A DNA stretch of 64,000 bases from Roseomonas gilardii subsp. gilardii (GCF_023078375.1 NZ_CP095555.1:62001-126000); one strand, 5' to 3'. Shown: positions 8,734 to 17,195, counted from the stretch's first letter. Numbers and translations are program-made. The notes: generated by a model from the sequence alone, not told the origin.

Positions 8734-9960
8734 TCAGTACTGCCCCTTCGGCTCAAGGCCCAGGGCGAACTGGCCGGCCATGCTGCCCACCGCATCCCAG
8801 TTCAGGCTGATATGGCGGCCGACCGCGTTCACGTCGCGCCAGGCCCGCTGCACCGGATTGGCGAGGTCCAGTCCCTGGCCGCCGGTGGAGGCATTCAGCG
8901 CTTCCGCCGCACGCAGGGCGAGGCCGGTGGCGAAGGATTGCCCCCGGCGGCTCGCGATGCGGTCCTCCACCGAGATCTCCTCGCCCGCCCGGGCGGTCTC
9001 GGCGCGGGCACGGAGGTCTCGCAGCAGGATTTCCCGCGCGGCATCGACGGAAGCGGCTGCCTCGGCGACGCGCAACTGGATGGTGGGGAATTCCGCCATG
9101 CGATTGCCACCGCCGGCCACCGCACCGCGCGTGATGCGATGGCTCGTCATGTCGAGATAGCTTTCCAACGCACCGGCGGCCGCCCCCACCGCCGTGGCGG
9201 CAAGGCAGGAGGGAATGTTGCAGAGCATCGGCATCGCGTAGAGCGGCACGCCATGGAAGTCGCGGCCCGGAGTCCTGCCGGTGCCGGTATCCCGCACCTG
9301 CAACACACGGTGGACGGGCACGAAGGCGTCCTCTACCACCACGGTGCGGGAGCCGGTGCCGGCGAGGCCCACCGCGTGCCAGGTATCGTCGATCGTGAAG
9401 TCGGCCTTCGGCACCAGCAGAAAGGAAAGGACGGGTGGCACTCCCTCCTCGCCGGCCGGGATGAGCACGGAGCAGATGGCCCAGTCGGCGGCATCGCAAC
9501 CGCTGGCGAAGGCCCAGCGGCCATCAAGGCGGAAGCCGCCCTCCACAGGCCGCACCTTGCCGGTGGGCGCGTAGGAGGCGCAGGCGGTGGCATCGGGATT
9601 GCCCCCCCACACGTCGCGCTGTGCTGCCTCGGGGAAGCTCGCGATCAGCCACTGGTGCGCGGCCAACAAGCCACAGGCCCACCCGGTCGAAGGACAGGCG
9701 CCCGCCACATCCATGATGAGATCGGCGAGGATGGCGAAGTCCTGCTCAAGGCCACCGAAGGCACGTGGCTGCACGGTGCGGAACAGCCCGGCCTCGCGCA
9801 GGGCGACGACGTTCTCGTCTGGCACCTGGCGCCGGCGCTCGGCCTCCGCGGCACGGGAGCGGATCTCCGGCAGGAGATGGCGGATGGCGGCCTTCAGCAC
9901 GGCGGAAATGTCCCCGGCCTGCTCGTGCGGGAGACGGGGTGTAAGGGAGATCTGGTTCAT
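8734..9960 (-). CDS. Flavin-dependent monooxygenase, acyl-CoA-dehydrogenase fold (HsaA/HpaB-like oxygenase)
   Basis: This 408-residue protein has an N-terminal helical domain (PDENVVALREAGLFRTVQPRAFGG), a middle beta domain (RLDGRWAFASGCDAADW) and a C-terminal four-helix bundle with GGQGLDLANPVQRAWRDVNAVGRH. This is the layout of the two-component monooxygenase oxygenases (HsaA, HpaB-type group D enzymes) rather than of true acyl-CoA dehydrogenases: the catalytic Glu is not evident and the next gene upstream is a flavin reductase. It should use reduced flavin and O2 to hydroxylate a small, perhaps aromatic or heterocyclic, substrate. The ATG at 9960 follows GGAGAAG. Confidence 0.85.
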   Translation of the reverse strand: MNQISLTPRLPHEQAGDISAVLKAAIRHLLPEIRSRAAEAERRRQVPDENVVALREAGLFRTVQPRAFGGLEQDFAILADLIMDVAGACPSTGWACGLLAAHQWLIASFPEAAQRDVWGGNPDATACASYAPTGKVRPVEGGFRLDGRWAFASGCDAADWAICSVLIPAGEEGVPPVLSFLLVPKADFTIDDTWHAVGLAGTGSRTVVVEDAFVPVHRVLQVRDTGTGRTPGRDFHGVPLYAMPMLCNIPSCLAATAVGAAAGALESYLDMTSHRITRGAVAGGGNRMAEFPTIQLRVAEAAASVDAAREILLRDLRARAETARAGEEISVEDRIASRRGQSFATGLALRAAEALNASTGGQGLDLANPVQRAWRDVNAVGRHISLNWDAVGSMAGQFALGLEPKGQY

Positions 9961-9979
9961 TGGGGGTCTTCTCCGGTCG

Positions 9980-10489
9980 CTAGGCGGCGGGCGCGGCGAC
10001 GCAATAGCCCGCGTCGTGGTAAAGCAGAGGCGAGCTGCTTTCATGCAGTTCTGCCTTCTCCACTTCGCCGACGAGGATGAGATGGGTGCCATAAGGAATG
10101 GCGGCGGCCTTGCGACAGAACAGGTTGGCCTGCGCGCCAAGCAGGAAGGGCACGCCTTCCTCGCTGTCCTGCCACTCATCCCCATCGAAACGGCGCTCAG
10201 GCGGCACGCCGCCGCTGAAGGCCGCGGAGACATGGCCCTGGGCACTGTGCAGCACATTGACGCAGAAACGGGGGGCCCGCAGCAGGATGTCGTGCAACAG
10301 GGTTTGCCGGTGGATGCAGACCAGCAGCGATGGAGGCTCCATGGAGAGCGAGGTGACAGCGGTGGCCGTCATGCCATGCCGGCGTGCATGGTCGCAGGCC
10401 GTGACAACGGTCACCGTGGATGCGAAGCGCCGCATGGCGGCACGAAAGGCAGCGGGCACGCCGGGGGGCGTGGCAGCAGGGGACGTCAT
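9980..10489 (-). CDS. Flavin reductase component (HsaB/HpaC-like)
   Basis: This 169-residue protein is a flavin-reductase-like split barrel: FRAAMRRFASTVTVVTACD, then GMTATAVTSLSMEPPSLLVCIH, then FCVNVLHSAQ, and a C-terminal LILVGEVEKAE strand. These enzymes reduce FMN or FAD with NAD(P)H and hand it to the oxygenase. It is the first gene of the minus-strand operon, 19 bases before the oxygenase, and divergent from the MarR gene across a 120-base promoter region. Confidence 0.87.
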   Translation of the reverse strand: MTSPAATPPGVPAAFRAAMRRFASTVTVVTACDHARRHGMTATAVTSLSMEPPSLLVCIHRQTLLHDILLRAPRFCVNVLHSAQGHVSAAFSGGVPPERRFDGDEWQDSEEGVPFLLGAQANLFCRKAAAIPYGTHLILVGEVEKAELHESSSPLLYHDAGYCVAAPAA

Positions 10490-10556
10490 ATCTTCCTCCG
10501 GAATGCTTGCTTGGCGCAGGTCTTTCCGGCACGCAGCCTAACCACCGCACCTTGAT

Positions 10557-10572
10557 ATTTGCAAATGCAAAT
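10557..10572. promoter_or_regulatory. Probable MarR operator
   Basis: ATTTGC and GCAAAT form a perfect inverted hexamer separated by AAAT, in an AT-rich island inside otherwise GC-rich DNA. It lies in the divergent promoter between the flavin reductase operon and the MarR gene, 37 bases before the MarR ATG. TTGCnnnnGCAA half-sites are typical of MarR operators. A second, looser match (ATGCAAATTTTGC) overlaps it on the MarR side. Confidence 0.6.
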
Positions 10573-10609
10573 TTTGCTTATGCATGTTTTTTAATACCGA
10601 GGGGACCGC

Positions 10610-11101
10610 ATGTACCGGCTGACCGAATCCTTCCCCTATCTCGTCAACCGCGTGGGCGTCCGGATGGGAGAGGTCTTCTCCCGCCGGCTGGAAGCCTATG
10701 GGGTGACCCTGCCGATGTACCGGGTGATGGCCGCGCTCCGGATGCAGGGTGACCAGCGGCTGGGAGATTTGGCCGAAGTGACATCGGTGGAAATGTCCAC
10801 CCTCTCGCGGCTGATCAGCACCATGGTGGCGAGGAAGCTCGTTTCCCGCCAGCGGCCGGAGGATAACGGCCGCGCGGTGGAGATCAATCTCACGGCGCAA
10901 GGCAGTAGCCTGGTGGAGGAACTGATGCCGCTGGCCGTGCAGCACGAGGCCCTGGCCCTGCGCGGCTTCACCCGGGAAGAATCAGAGCGGCTGAAGCGGG
11001 ATCTCGTGCGTGTCTTCGAAAATCTCGTCGCCTTCGAGTCCGAGATCGGTGAATCCCACGATGAGCGACCGCCCCCGGGCGACGTGGGGCAGAAGGCATG
11101 A
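10610..11101 (+). CDS. MarR-family transcriptional regulator
   Basis: This 163-residue protein carries the winged helix of MarR proteins: LPMYRVMAALRMQGDQRLGDLAEVTSVEMSTLSRLISTMVARKLVSRQRPEDNGRAVEINLT, with a helical dimerisation region at both ends. Such proteins usually repress a divergent catabolic operon and release DNA on binding a pathway phenolic or acid. Its place opposite the monooxygenase operon and next to the 10557-10572 palindrome supports that role. Confidence 0.87.
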   Translation: MYRLTESFPYLVNRVGVRMGEVFSRRLEAYGVTLPMYRVMAALRMQGDQRLGDLAEVTSVEMSTLSRLISTMVARKLVSRQRPEDNGRAVEINLTAQGSSLVEELMPLAVQHEALALRGFTREESERLKRDLVRVFENLVAFESEIGESHDERPPPGDVGQKA

Positions 11102-11156
11102 ACTCGCCGCCCGGTGCTTGCGCAGGAAGTGGCAACACGACCCCGGTCCGGCGAGG

Positions 11157-12044
11157 CTAGCGCGCGGGAGATGGCTGTTCGCTCAACCCTTCGCGCAAGG
11201 CCTGGACCAGCAGGAGGATGAGGGAGTCACGGGGCCCCCGGGGAGCGACCAGTCCAACCGAGCGATAGTACCGGCCTTCATCGACAGGGATCTTCCGGAC
11301 ACCGGAAGCGGCGTGGCCTCTGACACCCCAGTCCGGCAGCAGCGTGACGCCCAGGCCCTGCCCCACCAGGATGATGATGGCCTCCAGCGCATCCATCTCG
11401 AAGATTTCCGGCAGGGAAAGGTTCCGGTCCTTGAGATAGGATGTCACGATATGGCCGGTCCAGGCGTCCCGATCCATCCTGATCAACGGGGCTGACCGAA
11501 GCGCTTCATCGACCTTCCTCAGCCGGTTGCCGGAGGGCACGAAGAGCGTAAGAGGCTCGCGGCGGATCTCGTGCCAGGTCATTCCCTTCGGTAGGCCGAA
11601 CGGTGGTTGCACCATGAGAACGCAATCCAGTTCGCCATGCTCCAATCTCCGGTAGAGATGTGCCGAAGTGCCTGGAACCACCTTGATCTCGACGGAAGGA
11701 TGTCGCTCCGTGATGATCTTCAGCGCCTGAGGCACGACATTGGTCAGGGCGGTCGAGATCGAGCCCACACGCAACTGGCCGCGCAGTTTCCCAAGCTGAA
11801 CGATGTGCTTCAGATCATCCACCTTCGAAAGGATGTCCCGAACCTGATCGAGCACGGCCTGACCGGCTTCTGTCAGCACAAGGGCGCGGCCTCGCCGCAC
11901 CAGAAGTGGTACCGCCAGATCCCTTTCCAGGGACTGGATCTGTTCCCTCACTGACGCATTTGCCAGATTGAGGTGACGCGCGGCACCCGCCAGCGACCCC
12001 GTTTCGGCGATGGCAACCAGGGTCGCGAGGAAGCGCGTGTTCAT
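11157..12044 (-). CDS. LysR-family transcriptional regulator
   Basis: This 295-residue protein has the N-terminal winged helix (FLATLVAIAETGSLAGAARHLNLANASVREQIQSLERDLAVPLLVRRGRAL) and a periplasmic-binding-like effector domain (GQLRVGSISTALTNVVP, LDCVLMVQPPFG, VGQGLGVTLLPDWGV). The ATG at 12044 fits the family start; the open frame up to 12086 adds an unlikely 14 residues. It is divergent from the DapA-family gene, and a perfect palindrome lies between them, so it probably controls that gene. Confidence 0.87.
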   Translation of the reverse strand: MNTRFLATLVAIAETGSLAGAARHLNLANASVREQIQSLERDLAVPLLVRRGRALVLTEAGQAVLDQVRDILSKVDDLKHIVQLGKLRGQLRVGSISTALTNVVPQALKIITERHPSVEIKVVPGTSAHLYRRLEHGELDCVLMVQPPFGLPKGMTWHEIRREPLTLFVPSGNRLRKVDEALRSAPLIRMDRDAWTGHIVTSYLKDRNLSLPEIFEMDALEAIIILVGQGLGVTLLPDWGVRGHAASGVRKIPVDEGRYYRSVGLVAPRGPRDSLILLLVQALREGLSEQPSPAR

Positions 12045-12111
12045 GCGTACCGCACCTGTGGTCGGCGTGTCAGGGGTCCGCCGCATAGCTATGCCCAGAA
12101 CGCCGGATTTT

Positions 12112-12125
12112 CCATCATTTGATGG
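12112..12125. promoter_or_regulatory. Palindrome, candidate LysR-regulator binding site
   Basis: CCATCA and TGATGG are perfect 6-base inverted arms around TT, inside the divergent region between the LysR gene (start 12044) and the DapA-family gene (start 12195). Position and symmetry suit a LysR recognition site, though the classical T-N11-A is not obvious. Confidence 0.45.
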
Positions 12126-12194
12126 TGCCTTATTGGGGTTTTTCCGACACCATCCTTGGTCTAGCCTTCAGGCACGAGAAACCTGGACAGGCAC

Positions 12195-13133
12195 ATGGCA
12201 CTGAACCACACGGCCCGGGGCGTGTTCCCGATCGCTCCCACACCGTTCCACGCGGATGGGCGTATCGATTTCACCTCCATCGACAGCATGACGGACTTCT
12301 ACCGGTCTGTCGGGGCAACCGGGCTGACGGTCCTCGGCGTGATGGGAGAAGCCCCGAAGCTGGACGGAGCCGAGGCGCTGGAGGTCGCGATCCGCTTCAT
12401 CCGGAAGGCCCAGGACCTCCCGGTGATCGTCGGTGTCTCGGCTCCTGGCTTCGCCGCCATGCGGAGCCTGGCGCGGGCCTCCATGGATGCCGGCGCGGCA
12501 GGGGTGATGATCGCCCCTCCGAACACCCTTCGCACCGACGACCAGATCGTCGGATACTACCGCCAGGCCATCGAGGCGATCGGGGATGATATTCCCTGGG
12601 TGATCCAGGACTATCCGCTGAACTTCTCCGTTGTGATGACACCAGGGGTCATTCGCCGCATCGTCACCGAACTGCCGTCCTGCGTCATGCTCAAGCACGA
12701 GGACTGGCCAGGGCTGGAGAAGATCAGTGCCCTGCGCGGCTGGCAGGCGGACGGATCGATGCGCCCCGTCTCCATCCTGTGCGGCAATGGCGGCCTGTTC
12801 CTCGACTTCGAGGTAGAGCGAGGGGCCGATGGGGCGATGACGGGATATGCCTTCCCGGACATGCTGGTGGATGTCGTCCGCCTGCAGAGCGAAGGGCGCC
12901 GGGACGAGGCGCACGACCTGTTCGATGCTCATCTTCCCCTGCTCCGCTACGAGCAGCAGCCTGGCGTCGGGCTCGCCATCCGAAAATACGTTATGGCGCG
13001 GCGCGGGATCATCGCCTCGGACGCGCAGCGCAAGCCTGCCCAGGCCATGACCGCCAAGGCGAAAAGCGAAGTCGAGTATCTGCTTGCCCGTCTCGCACGC
13101 CAGGACCAACGCGCCGCGAAGCTGGTGGCCTGA
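12195..13133 (+). CDS. Dihydrodipicolinate synthase (DapA)-family lyase/aldolase
   Basis: This 312-residue TIM-barrel protein has the family landmarks: FPIAPTPFHADGRID at the start, GVMGEAPKL in place of the usual GTTGE loop, the catalytic Tyr in VIQDYPLNF (about Y140) and the Schiff-base Lys in SCVMLKHED (about K167). The family also includes KDG aldolases, N-acetylneuraminate lyase and hydratase-aldolases. The changed GTTGE loop and the catabolic setting argue against lysine synthesis. It is followed 14 bases later by an SDR gene and is divergent from a LysR regulator. It probably cleaves or dehydrates a keto acid. Confidence 0.85.
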   Translation: MALNHTARGVFPIAPTPFHADGRIDFTSIDSMTDFYRSVGATGLTVLGVMGEAPKLDGAEALEVAIRFIRKAQDLPVIVGVSAPGFAAMRSLARASMDAGAAGVMIAPPNTLRTDDQIVGYYRQAIEAIGDDIPWVIQDYPLNFSVVMTPGVIRRIVTELPSCVMLKHEDWPGLEKISALRGWQADGSMRPVSILCGNGGLFLDFEVERGADGAMTGYAFPDMLVDVVRLQSEGRRDEAHDLFDAHLPLLRYEQQPGVGLAIRKYVMARRGIIASDAQRKPAQAMTAKAKSEVEYLLARLARQDQRAAKLVA

Positions 13134-13147
13134 GAAAGGACGCGCAC

Positions 13148-13914
13148 ATGGATCTCGGGATTGAGGGCCGCTCCGCTCTGGTGCTGGGCGGCGGCCTCGG
13201 CTGGGCGATCGCGGTCGCCCTGGCCCGCGAGGGTGCGAAGGTCACGGCGGCCGATATCAGCGCCGAAGCCCTGGAAGGGACGCGGCAGGCCGTGTCCGCT
13301 GTCAGCGGCACGATCCACACGCTGGTGTGAGACCTGGCCGATCTGGCTGCCATCGACAGCCAGATCCGCTCCATCGAGGAGCAGCGTGGCCCGGTGGGTA
13401 TCCTCGTCAACGACACCGGCGGTCCGCCGCCGACGCCGGTGTCAGGACAGGACCCCGCCATCTGGGCGAAGCACTTCAACGCCATGGTCCTCTCCGTCGT
13501 CGCTATTACCGACCGGGTGCTGCCGGGTATGCGGGCGGCAGGCTGGGGGCGGATCATCACCAGCACCTCGTCCGGCATGATCACTCCGATCCCGAATCTC
13601 GGCCTGTCGAATGCCCTGCGCTCGACACTGCTCGGCTGGTCAAAGACCCTCGCGCGCGAGGTGGGCCGGGACGGCATCACCGCGAACATCATCCTGCCCG
13701 GCCGCATCGCGACCGACCGTATCCGCTTCCTGGATGAGCAGAAGGCAAAGCGCGAGAACCGGACGGTGGAGGAGGTGTCCGGCGAGAGCACCGGGTCCAT
13801 TCCCATCGGCCGCTACGGTAAGCCTGAGGAATACGCGGATGCTGTCGCGTTCCTGGCCAGTGCCAGGGCTTCCTACATCACCGGCTCCGTCATCCGCGTG
13901 GATGGCGGCCTCGG
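13148..13914 (+). pseudogene. Short-chain dehydrogenase interrupted by an in-frame TGA
   Basis: The first 60 codons (LVLGGGLGWAIAVALAREG nucleotide-binding region) end at TGA 13328-13330. The same frame then continues as DLADLAAIDSQIRSIEEQRG, the VNDTGGPPP cofactor loop, and on to YITGSVIRVDGGL, so one stop interrupts an otherwise full SDR. In the active-site strand the usual Tyr is replaced (NLGLSNALRSTLLGWSKTL), as in a known SDR subgroup. After GGL at about 13914 the normal C-terminus and stop are lost and a foreign segment follows. A ribosome site (GAAAGGA) precedes the ATG, 14 bases after the DapA-family gene. An inactive remnant is most likely; a sequencing error would not explain the altered 3' end. 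Confidence 0.75.
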
Positions 13915-13921
13915 TGCAGCC

Positions 13922-14024
13922 CGAAGCGCTACGGCCGGGCATACCCGTCGCCGTGCTGGCGCGGCGCGGGCGGATCAACGGCCGCCTGAGCACCACCGAG
14001 GTGCTGGAGCGCGGTGCGTCGTAG
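13922..14024 (+). pseudogene. Fragment of an unidentified C-terminus, also found near 42100
   Basis: The frame EALRPGIPVAVLARRGRI NGRLSTTEVLE ends at a TAG (14022-14024). A closely similar stretch, about nine bases in ten identical over roughly 85 bases, lies on the minus strand at about 42016-42105 and encodes EALRPGTAVAVLARRGRI SGRLSIAEALE. Both copies sit at the broken end of another gene. The parent protein is not recognised. Confidence 0.5.
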
Positions 14025-14052
14025 GTGCCCGCCTCCTAATGGCGGTTGCCGT

Positions 14053-14895
14053 TCAGGCTTTCCACGCACGCTCCCCATCGTCCGGCACTGTCTTCACCAC
14101 CTCCCCATGCCAGCCCAGGGAGCGGCTGATCTCAGCAGCGGCGGCACGCACCTCGCCAGACAGCACTTCCATCCGCTCTGGCTGCATGTAGGGCAGCAGA
14201 CTGGACACGCTGACCGCTGCGACGATTTCGCCGCTCGCGTCACGGATGGGGGCGGCAACGCAGAACAGCTCCGGCTCGTTCTCCCCGAGGTCGAAGGCCA
14301 CCCCCCGGGCTGCGTAGAGCCGCATGCGCTCCAACCACTCGCGCCGCGCCTTGCCGCTGACCGGCACCGGGCCGGCGCGACCGCGGCCGACGAACTCTTC
14401 CCACTGCGCTTCCGGCAGGTCGAGGATCAGCGCCTTGCCCAAGCCCGTACTCCAGACGGGATGCCGGTCGCCGGCTGCCGAGCGGATCTCAAACGGCCGG
14501 CCACCGGGCACCTTGTCGAGATAGAGCACACTGCCTTCGTCCAGGATGCCGAGTTGCACCGTGTCCAGCGTCTGTGCCGCGAGCCTGCTGAGGAACGGCT
14601 GCGCCGCCTGGTGCAGCGGCAGGGTGCGGCGGAAGCGTAGCCCGAGTTCGCCGAGCTTGGGGCCGAGGCAGTAGCCACTACCTGGTGAGAAGCCGAGGTA
14701 GCGCCGGGCCACGAGGGCGGAGGCGAGCCGGTGGGTGGTAGTCCGGGTGGTGCCCAGCGCTTCCGCAAGTGCAGGAAGATCCGTTGCCCCCGCCGCCACG
14801 GCCTCCATGACGTCGAGGCCGCGGAGCAGCGTCTGCGCCCCTTCTGTCGCAGGTGTGGTCCGTGGCCTGCCGGGATGCCGTTTCTTGCTGTCCAT
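14053..14895 (-). CDS. IclR-family transcriptional regulator
   Basis: This 280-residue protein has an N-terminal winged helix (LLRGLDVMEAVAAGATDLPALAEALGTTRTTTHRLASALVARRYL) and the IclR GAF-like effector domain (TLDTVQLGILDEGSVLYLDKV, HPVWSTGLGKALILDL, FCVAAPIRDASGEIVAAVSVS). The longer open frame to 15282 overlaps the promoter, and the ATG at 14895 matches the family start. It faces the SDR-MFS operon across a region with a perfect palindrome and probably regulates it. Confidence 0.88.
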   Translation of the reverse strand: MDSKKRHPGRPRTTPATEGAQTLLRGLDVMEAVAAGATDLPALAEALGTTRTTTHRLASALVARRYLGFSPGSGYCLGPKLGELGLRFRRTLPLHQAAQPFLSRLAAQTLDTVQLGILDEGSVLYLDKVPGGRPFEIRSAAGDRHPVWSTGLGKALILDLPEAQWEEFVGRGRAGPVPVSGKARREWLERMRLYAARGVAFDLGENEPELFCVAAPIRDASGEIVAAVSVSSLLPYMQPERMEVLSGEVRAAAAEISRSLGWHGEVVKTVPDDGERAWKA

Positions 14896-14970
14896 GATTC
14901 CTTCGCCCAACGCGTGCCTGCTTGACACCTGCGTGCACGGGCCGTCAGATATACCACATAATAGATTAAT

Positions 14971-14987
14971 ATACCATATTATGGTAT
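14971..14987. promoter_or_regulatory. Probable IclR operator palindrome
   Basis: ATACCATA and TATGGTAT form a perfect 8-base inverted repeat around one T. A degenerate half-copy (ATACCACATAATAG) lies 20 bases upstream. The site is in an AT-rich block in the IclR/SDR divergent region and is the most symmetrical sequence seen in this part of the window. Confidence 0.6.
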
Positions 14988-15085
14988 AAAAGAAATGGGA
15001 GTGACTATCCGATGCGTTTCCGCGCATGTCCTCTATCCGCCATACATACGCAGTCCGCCTCTGGCCCCGATCGGGAGACAGTGTG

Positions 15086-15835
15086 ATGGCGGATGACACC
15101 CGTTTCGCCGGCCGCGTTGCGGTCGTCACCGGCGGCGCGGCCGGCATCGGCCTCGCGGTCGCCCGGCGCATCGTCGCCGAGGGCGGCAGGGTGGCGGCCT
15201 GGGACCGTGATTCCGCCGCGATCGAGGTGGCGCGTGCGGCGCTCGGCCCGGAAGCGGTCGGGATCGCCCTGGACGTTTCCAACTGGCCGGAGGTGGAAGC
15301 AGCGGCTCATGCGACGGCCGAGCGGCTTGGGAGCATCGACGTGCTGGTGGCAAGCGCCGGCATCACCGGGCCCAATACCACCACCTGGACCTACCCGGTT
15401 GATGAGTGGCGGCGGGTGATGGCGGTCAACCTCGATGGCGTCTTCCACTGCGACAAGGCGGTGGTGCCGTTCATGCTGAAGAAGGGCTACGGCCGCATCG
15501 TCAACATCGCCTCCATCGCCGGCAAGGAGGGCAACCCCAACGCTCCTGCCTACAGCGCATCCAAGGCCGGCGTCATCGGGCTGACCAAGTCGCTGGGCAA
15601 GGAACTCGCGAAGTCGGGGGTCACGGTGAACTGCGTCACCCCGGCTGCGGTGCGCACCGCGATCTTCGAGCAGATGAGCCAGGCGCATATCGACTTCATG
15701 CTGTCCAAGATCCCGATGGGCCGGTTCGGCGCCATCGAAGAGGTGGCCGCCCTGATCTGCTGGCTGGCCTCGGAGGAATGCTCCTTCACGACAGGGGGCG
15801 TGTTCGACGTCTCGGGCGGGCGGGCGACCTACTGA
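15086..15835 (+). CDS. Short-chain dehydrogenase/reductase
   Basis: This 249-residue classical SDR has VVTGGAAGIGLAVA (cofactor glycine motif), DVSNW, VASAGITGPN, the catalytic IVNIASIAG Ser and the YSASK Tyr/Lys pair, and ends with TTGGVFDVSGGRATY. The FabG-like length and an acidic residue after beta-2 (AWDRD) suggest NAD(H) preference. The ATG at 15086 follows CGGGAGA. It is followed 46 bases later by the MFS gene and probably oxidises an alcohol imported by it. Confidence 0.88.
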   Translation: MADDTRFAGRVAVVTGGAAGIGLAVARRIVAEGGRVAAWDRDSAAIEVARAALGPEAVGIALDVSNWPEVEAAAHATAERLGSIDVLVASAGITGPNTTTWTYPVDEWRRVMAVNLDGVFHCDKAVVPFMLKKGYGRIVNIASIAGKEGNPNAPAYSASKAGVIGLTKSLGKELAKSGVTVNCVTPAAVRTAIFEQMSQAHIDFMLSKIPMGRFGAIEEVAALICWLASEECSFTTGGVFDVSGGRATY

Positions 15836-15881
15836 TCCCGCCCGGACGGGCGACCCAACAGAACAAAAAGGGGGAAACCAG

Positions 15882-17195
15882 ATGTCGTCCTTCGCCACCG
15901 TGGCGACTGAGGGCAGCAGCGAGGACATCCGCGGCCGGGTGATGGGCAAGCTGCGCTGGCGGATCGTGTTCTACTGCTTCGTCCTGTTCATCATAAACTA
16001 TCTGGACCGCGTGAATGTCGGCTTCGCCGCCATACACATGAACCGCGACCTTGGGTTGTCAGCGACGGCCTACGGCTTTGGTGCCGGCGTGTTCTTCCTC
16101 GGCTACATCGCCTTCGAGATCCCCAGCAACATGGTCATGCACCGGGTCGGTGCGCGCATCTGGATCGCACGGATCATGGTGAGCTGGGGTCTCCTGTCTT
16201 GTGGCATGGCCTTCATCGGCGGCGAGACCTCGTTCTACATCCTGCGCTTCCTGCTGGGTGCCGCCGAGGCCGGGTTTGTGCCGGGCATCCTGCTCTACAT
16301 GACCTACTGGTTTCCGGCGCGAGACCGCGCCCGGGCGACCGCGGGCTTCATGACGGCGACCGTTCTGTCCACGGTGATCGGAGCGCCCATCTCCGGCTGG
16401 ATCCTGGCCAGCGTGCCGAACTGGCATGGGCTCGCCAGCTGGCAGTGGCTGTTCATCCTGGAGGGACTGCCGGCCGTCATCCTCGGCGTGGTCACCTACT
16501 TCTACCTGGTGGACCGGCCACAGGACGGGCGCTGGCTCGACGCTGCCGAGCGGGGCTGGCTGGTGGCTGAGCTGGAGCGCGAGAACCGGGAGATCGCGGC
16601 CGTCGGCACGCATGAGTACCGGGCGATCTTCCGCGATTGGCGGGTCTGGCTGCTGACACTGATCTACATGTTCAACGCCATGGCGGTGTATGGCGTGGTG
16701 CTCTGGCTGCCGCAGATCGTGCGTTCCATCGGCGGGCTGTCGGACCTGCAGACTGGCTTCGTGACCGCAATCCCTTTCGTGTTCGCGACAATCGGCCTCC
16801 TGCTGGTCGCGCGCAGCTCCGACCGCACGGGGGAGCGCAAATGGCATACTGCCCTGTCCGCCCTTGGGGGTGGGTTGTTCCTTGCGGCGAGCGGGCTCGC
16901 GCCGTCCCCGATGACCGGGCTGCTGCTCCTCTGTGCCGCGGCCTTCGGGGTATGGGCCGTGCTGGGCGTGTTTTGGTCACTGCCGACACAGTTTCTGACG
17001 GGGGCGGCTGCGGCAGCCGGTCTTGCGGCGATCAACGGCTTCGCGCAGATCGGCGGCTTCGCGGGTCCGTACCTGGTTGGCTGGATCCGCGACACGACGC
17101 AGAGCTTCACCCCCGCGCTGCTTACGCTCGCCGCGGGGCCGATCCTCGCGGCGCTGCTCTGCCTGCTGATCCAGGTGCCGGCGACGCGCAGCTAG
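15882..17195 (+). CDS. MFS transporter, anion:cation symporter (phthalate/tartrate permease) type
   Basis: This 437-residue protein has twelve predicted helices and the ACS-family N-terminus RWRIVFYCFVLFIINYLDRVNVGFAA, the helix 4 segment FLLGAAEAGFVPGILLYMTYWFP and GFMTATVLSTVIGAPISGWIL. This family imports organic anions such as tartrate, glucarate or phthalates. The ribosome site is AAAAAGGGGGAAA. The stop codon TAG at 17193-17195 uses the TA target base pair plus the first G of an inserted IS630-family element, yet the pre-insertion sequence would also have read TAG. Confidence 0.87.
   Translation: MSSFATVATEGSSEDIRGRVMGKLRWRIVFYCFVLFIINYLDRVNVGFAAIHMNRDLGLSATAYGFGAGVFFLGYIAFEIPSNMVMHRVGARIWIARIMVSWGLLSCGMAFIGGETSFYILRFLLGAAEAGFVPGILLYMTYWFPARDRARATAGFMTATVLSTVIGAPISGWILASVPNWHGLASWQWLFILEGLPAVILGVVTYFYLVDRPQDGRWLDAAERGWLVAELERENREIAAVGTHEYRAIFRDWRVWLLTLIYMFNAMAVYGVVLWLPQIVRSIGGLSDLQTGFVTAIPFVFATIGLLLVARSSDRTGERKWHTALSALGGGLFLAASGLAPSPMTGLLLLCAAAFGVWAVLGVFWSLPTQFLTGAAAAAGLAAINGFAQIGGFAGPYLVGWIRDTTQSFTPALLTLAAGPILAALLCLLIQVPATRS

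Noticed and set aside
8734-9960. Acyl-CoA dehydrogenase
   Set aside because: The adjacent flavin reductase and the HsaA-like C-terminal motif point to a two-component monooxygenase.
8707-10080. 457-codon plus ORF opposite the flavin monooxygenase
   Set aside because: Antisense shadow without motifs; the minus frame holds the conserved oxygenase domains.
13328-13330. TGA as a selenocysteine codon in the SDR
   Set aside because: SDRs have no selenocysteine members known to me, no evident SECIS-like hairpin follows at the required distance, and the 3' end of the gene is also damaged.
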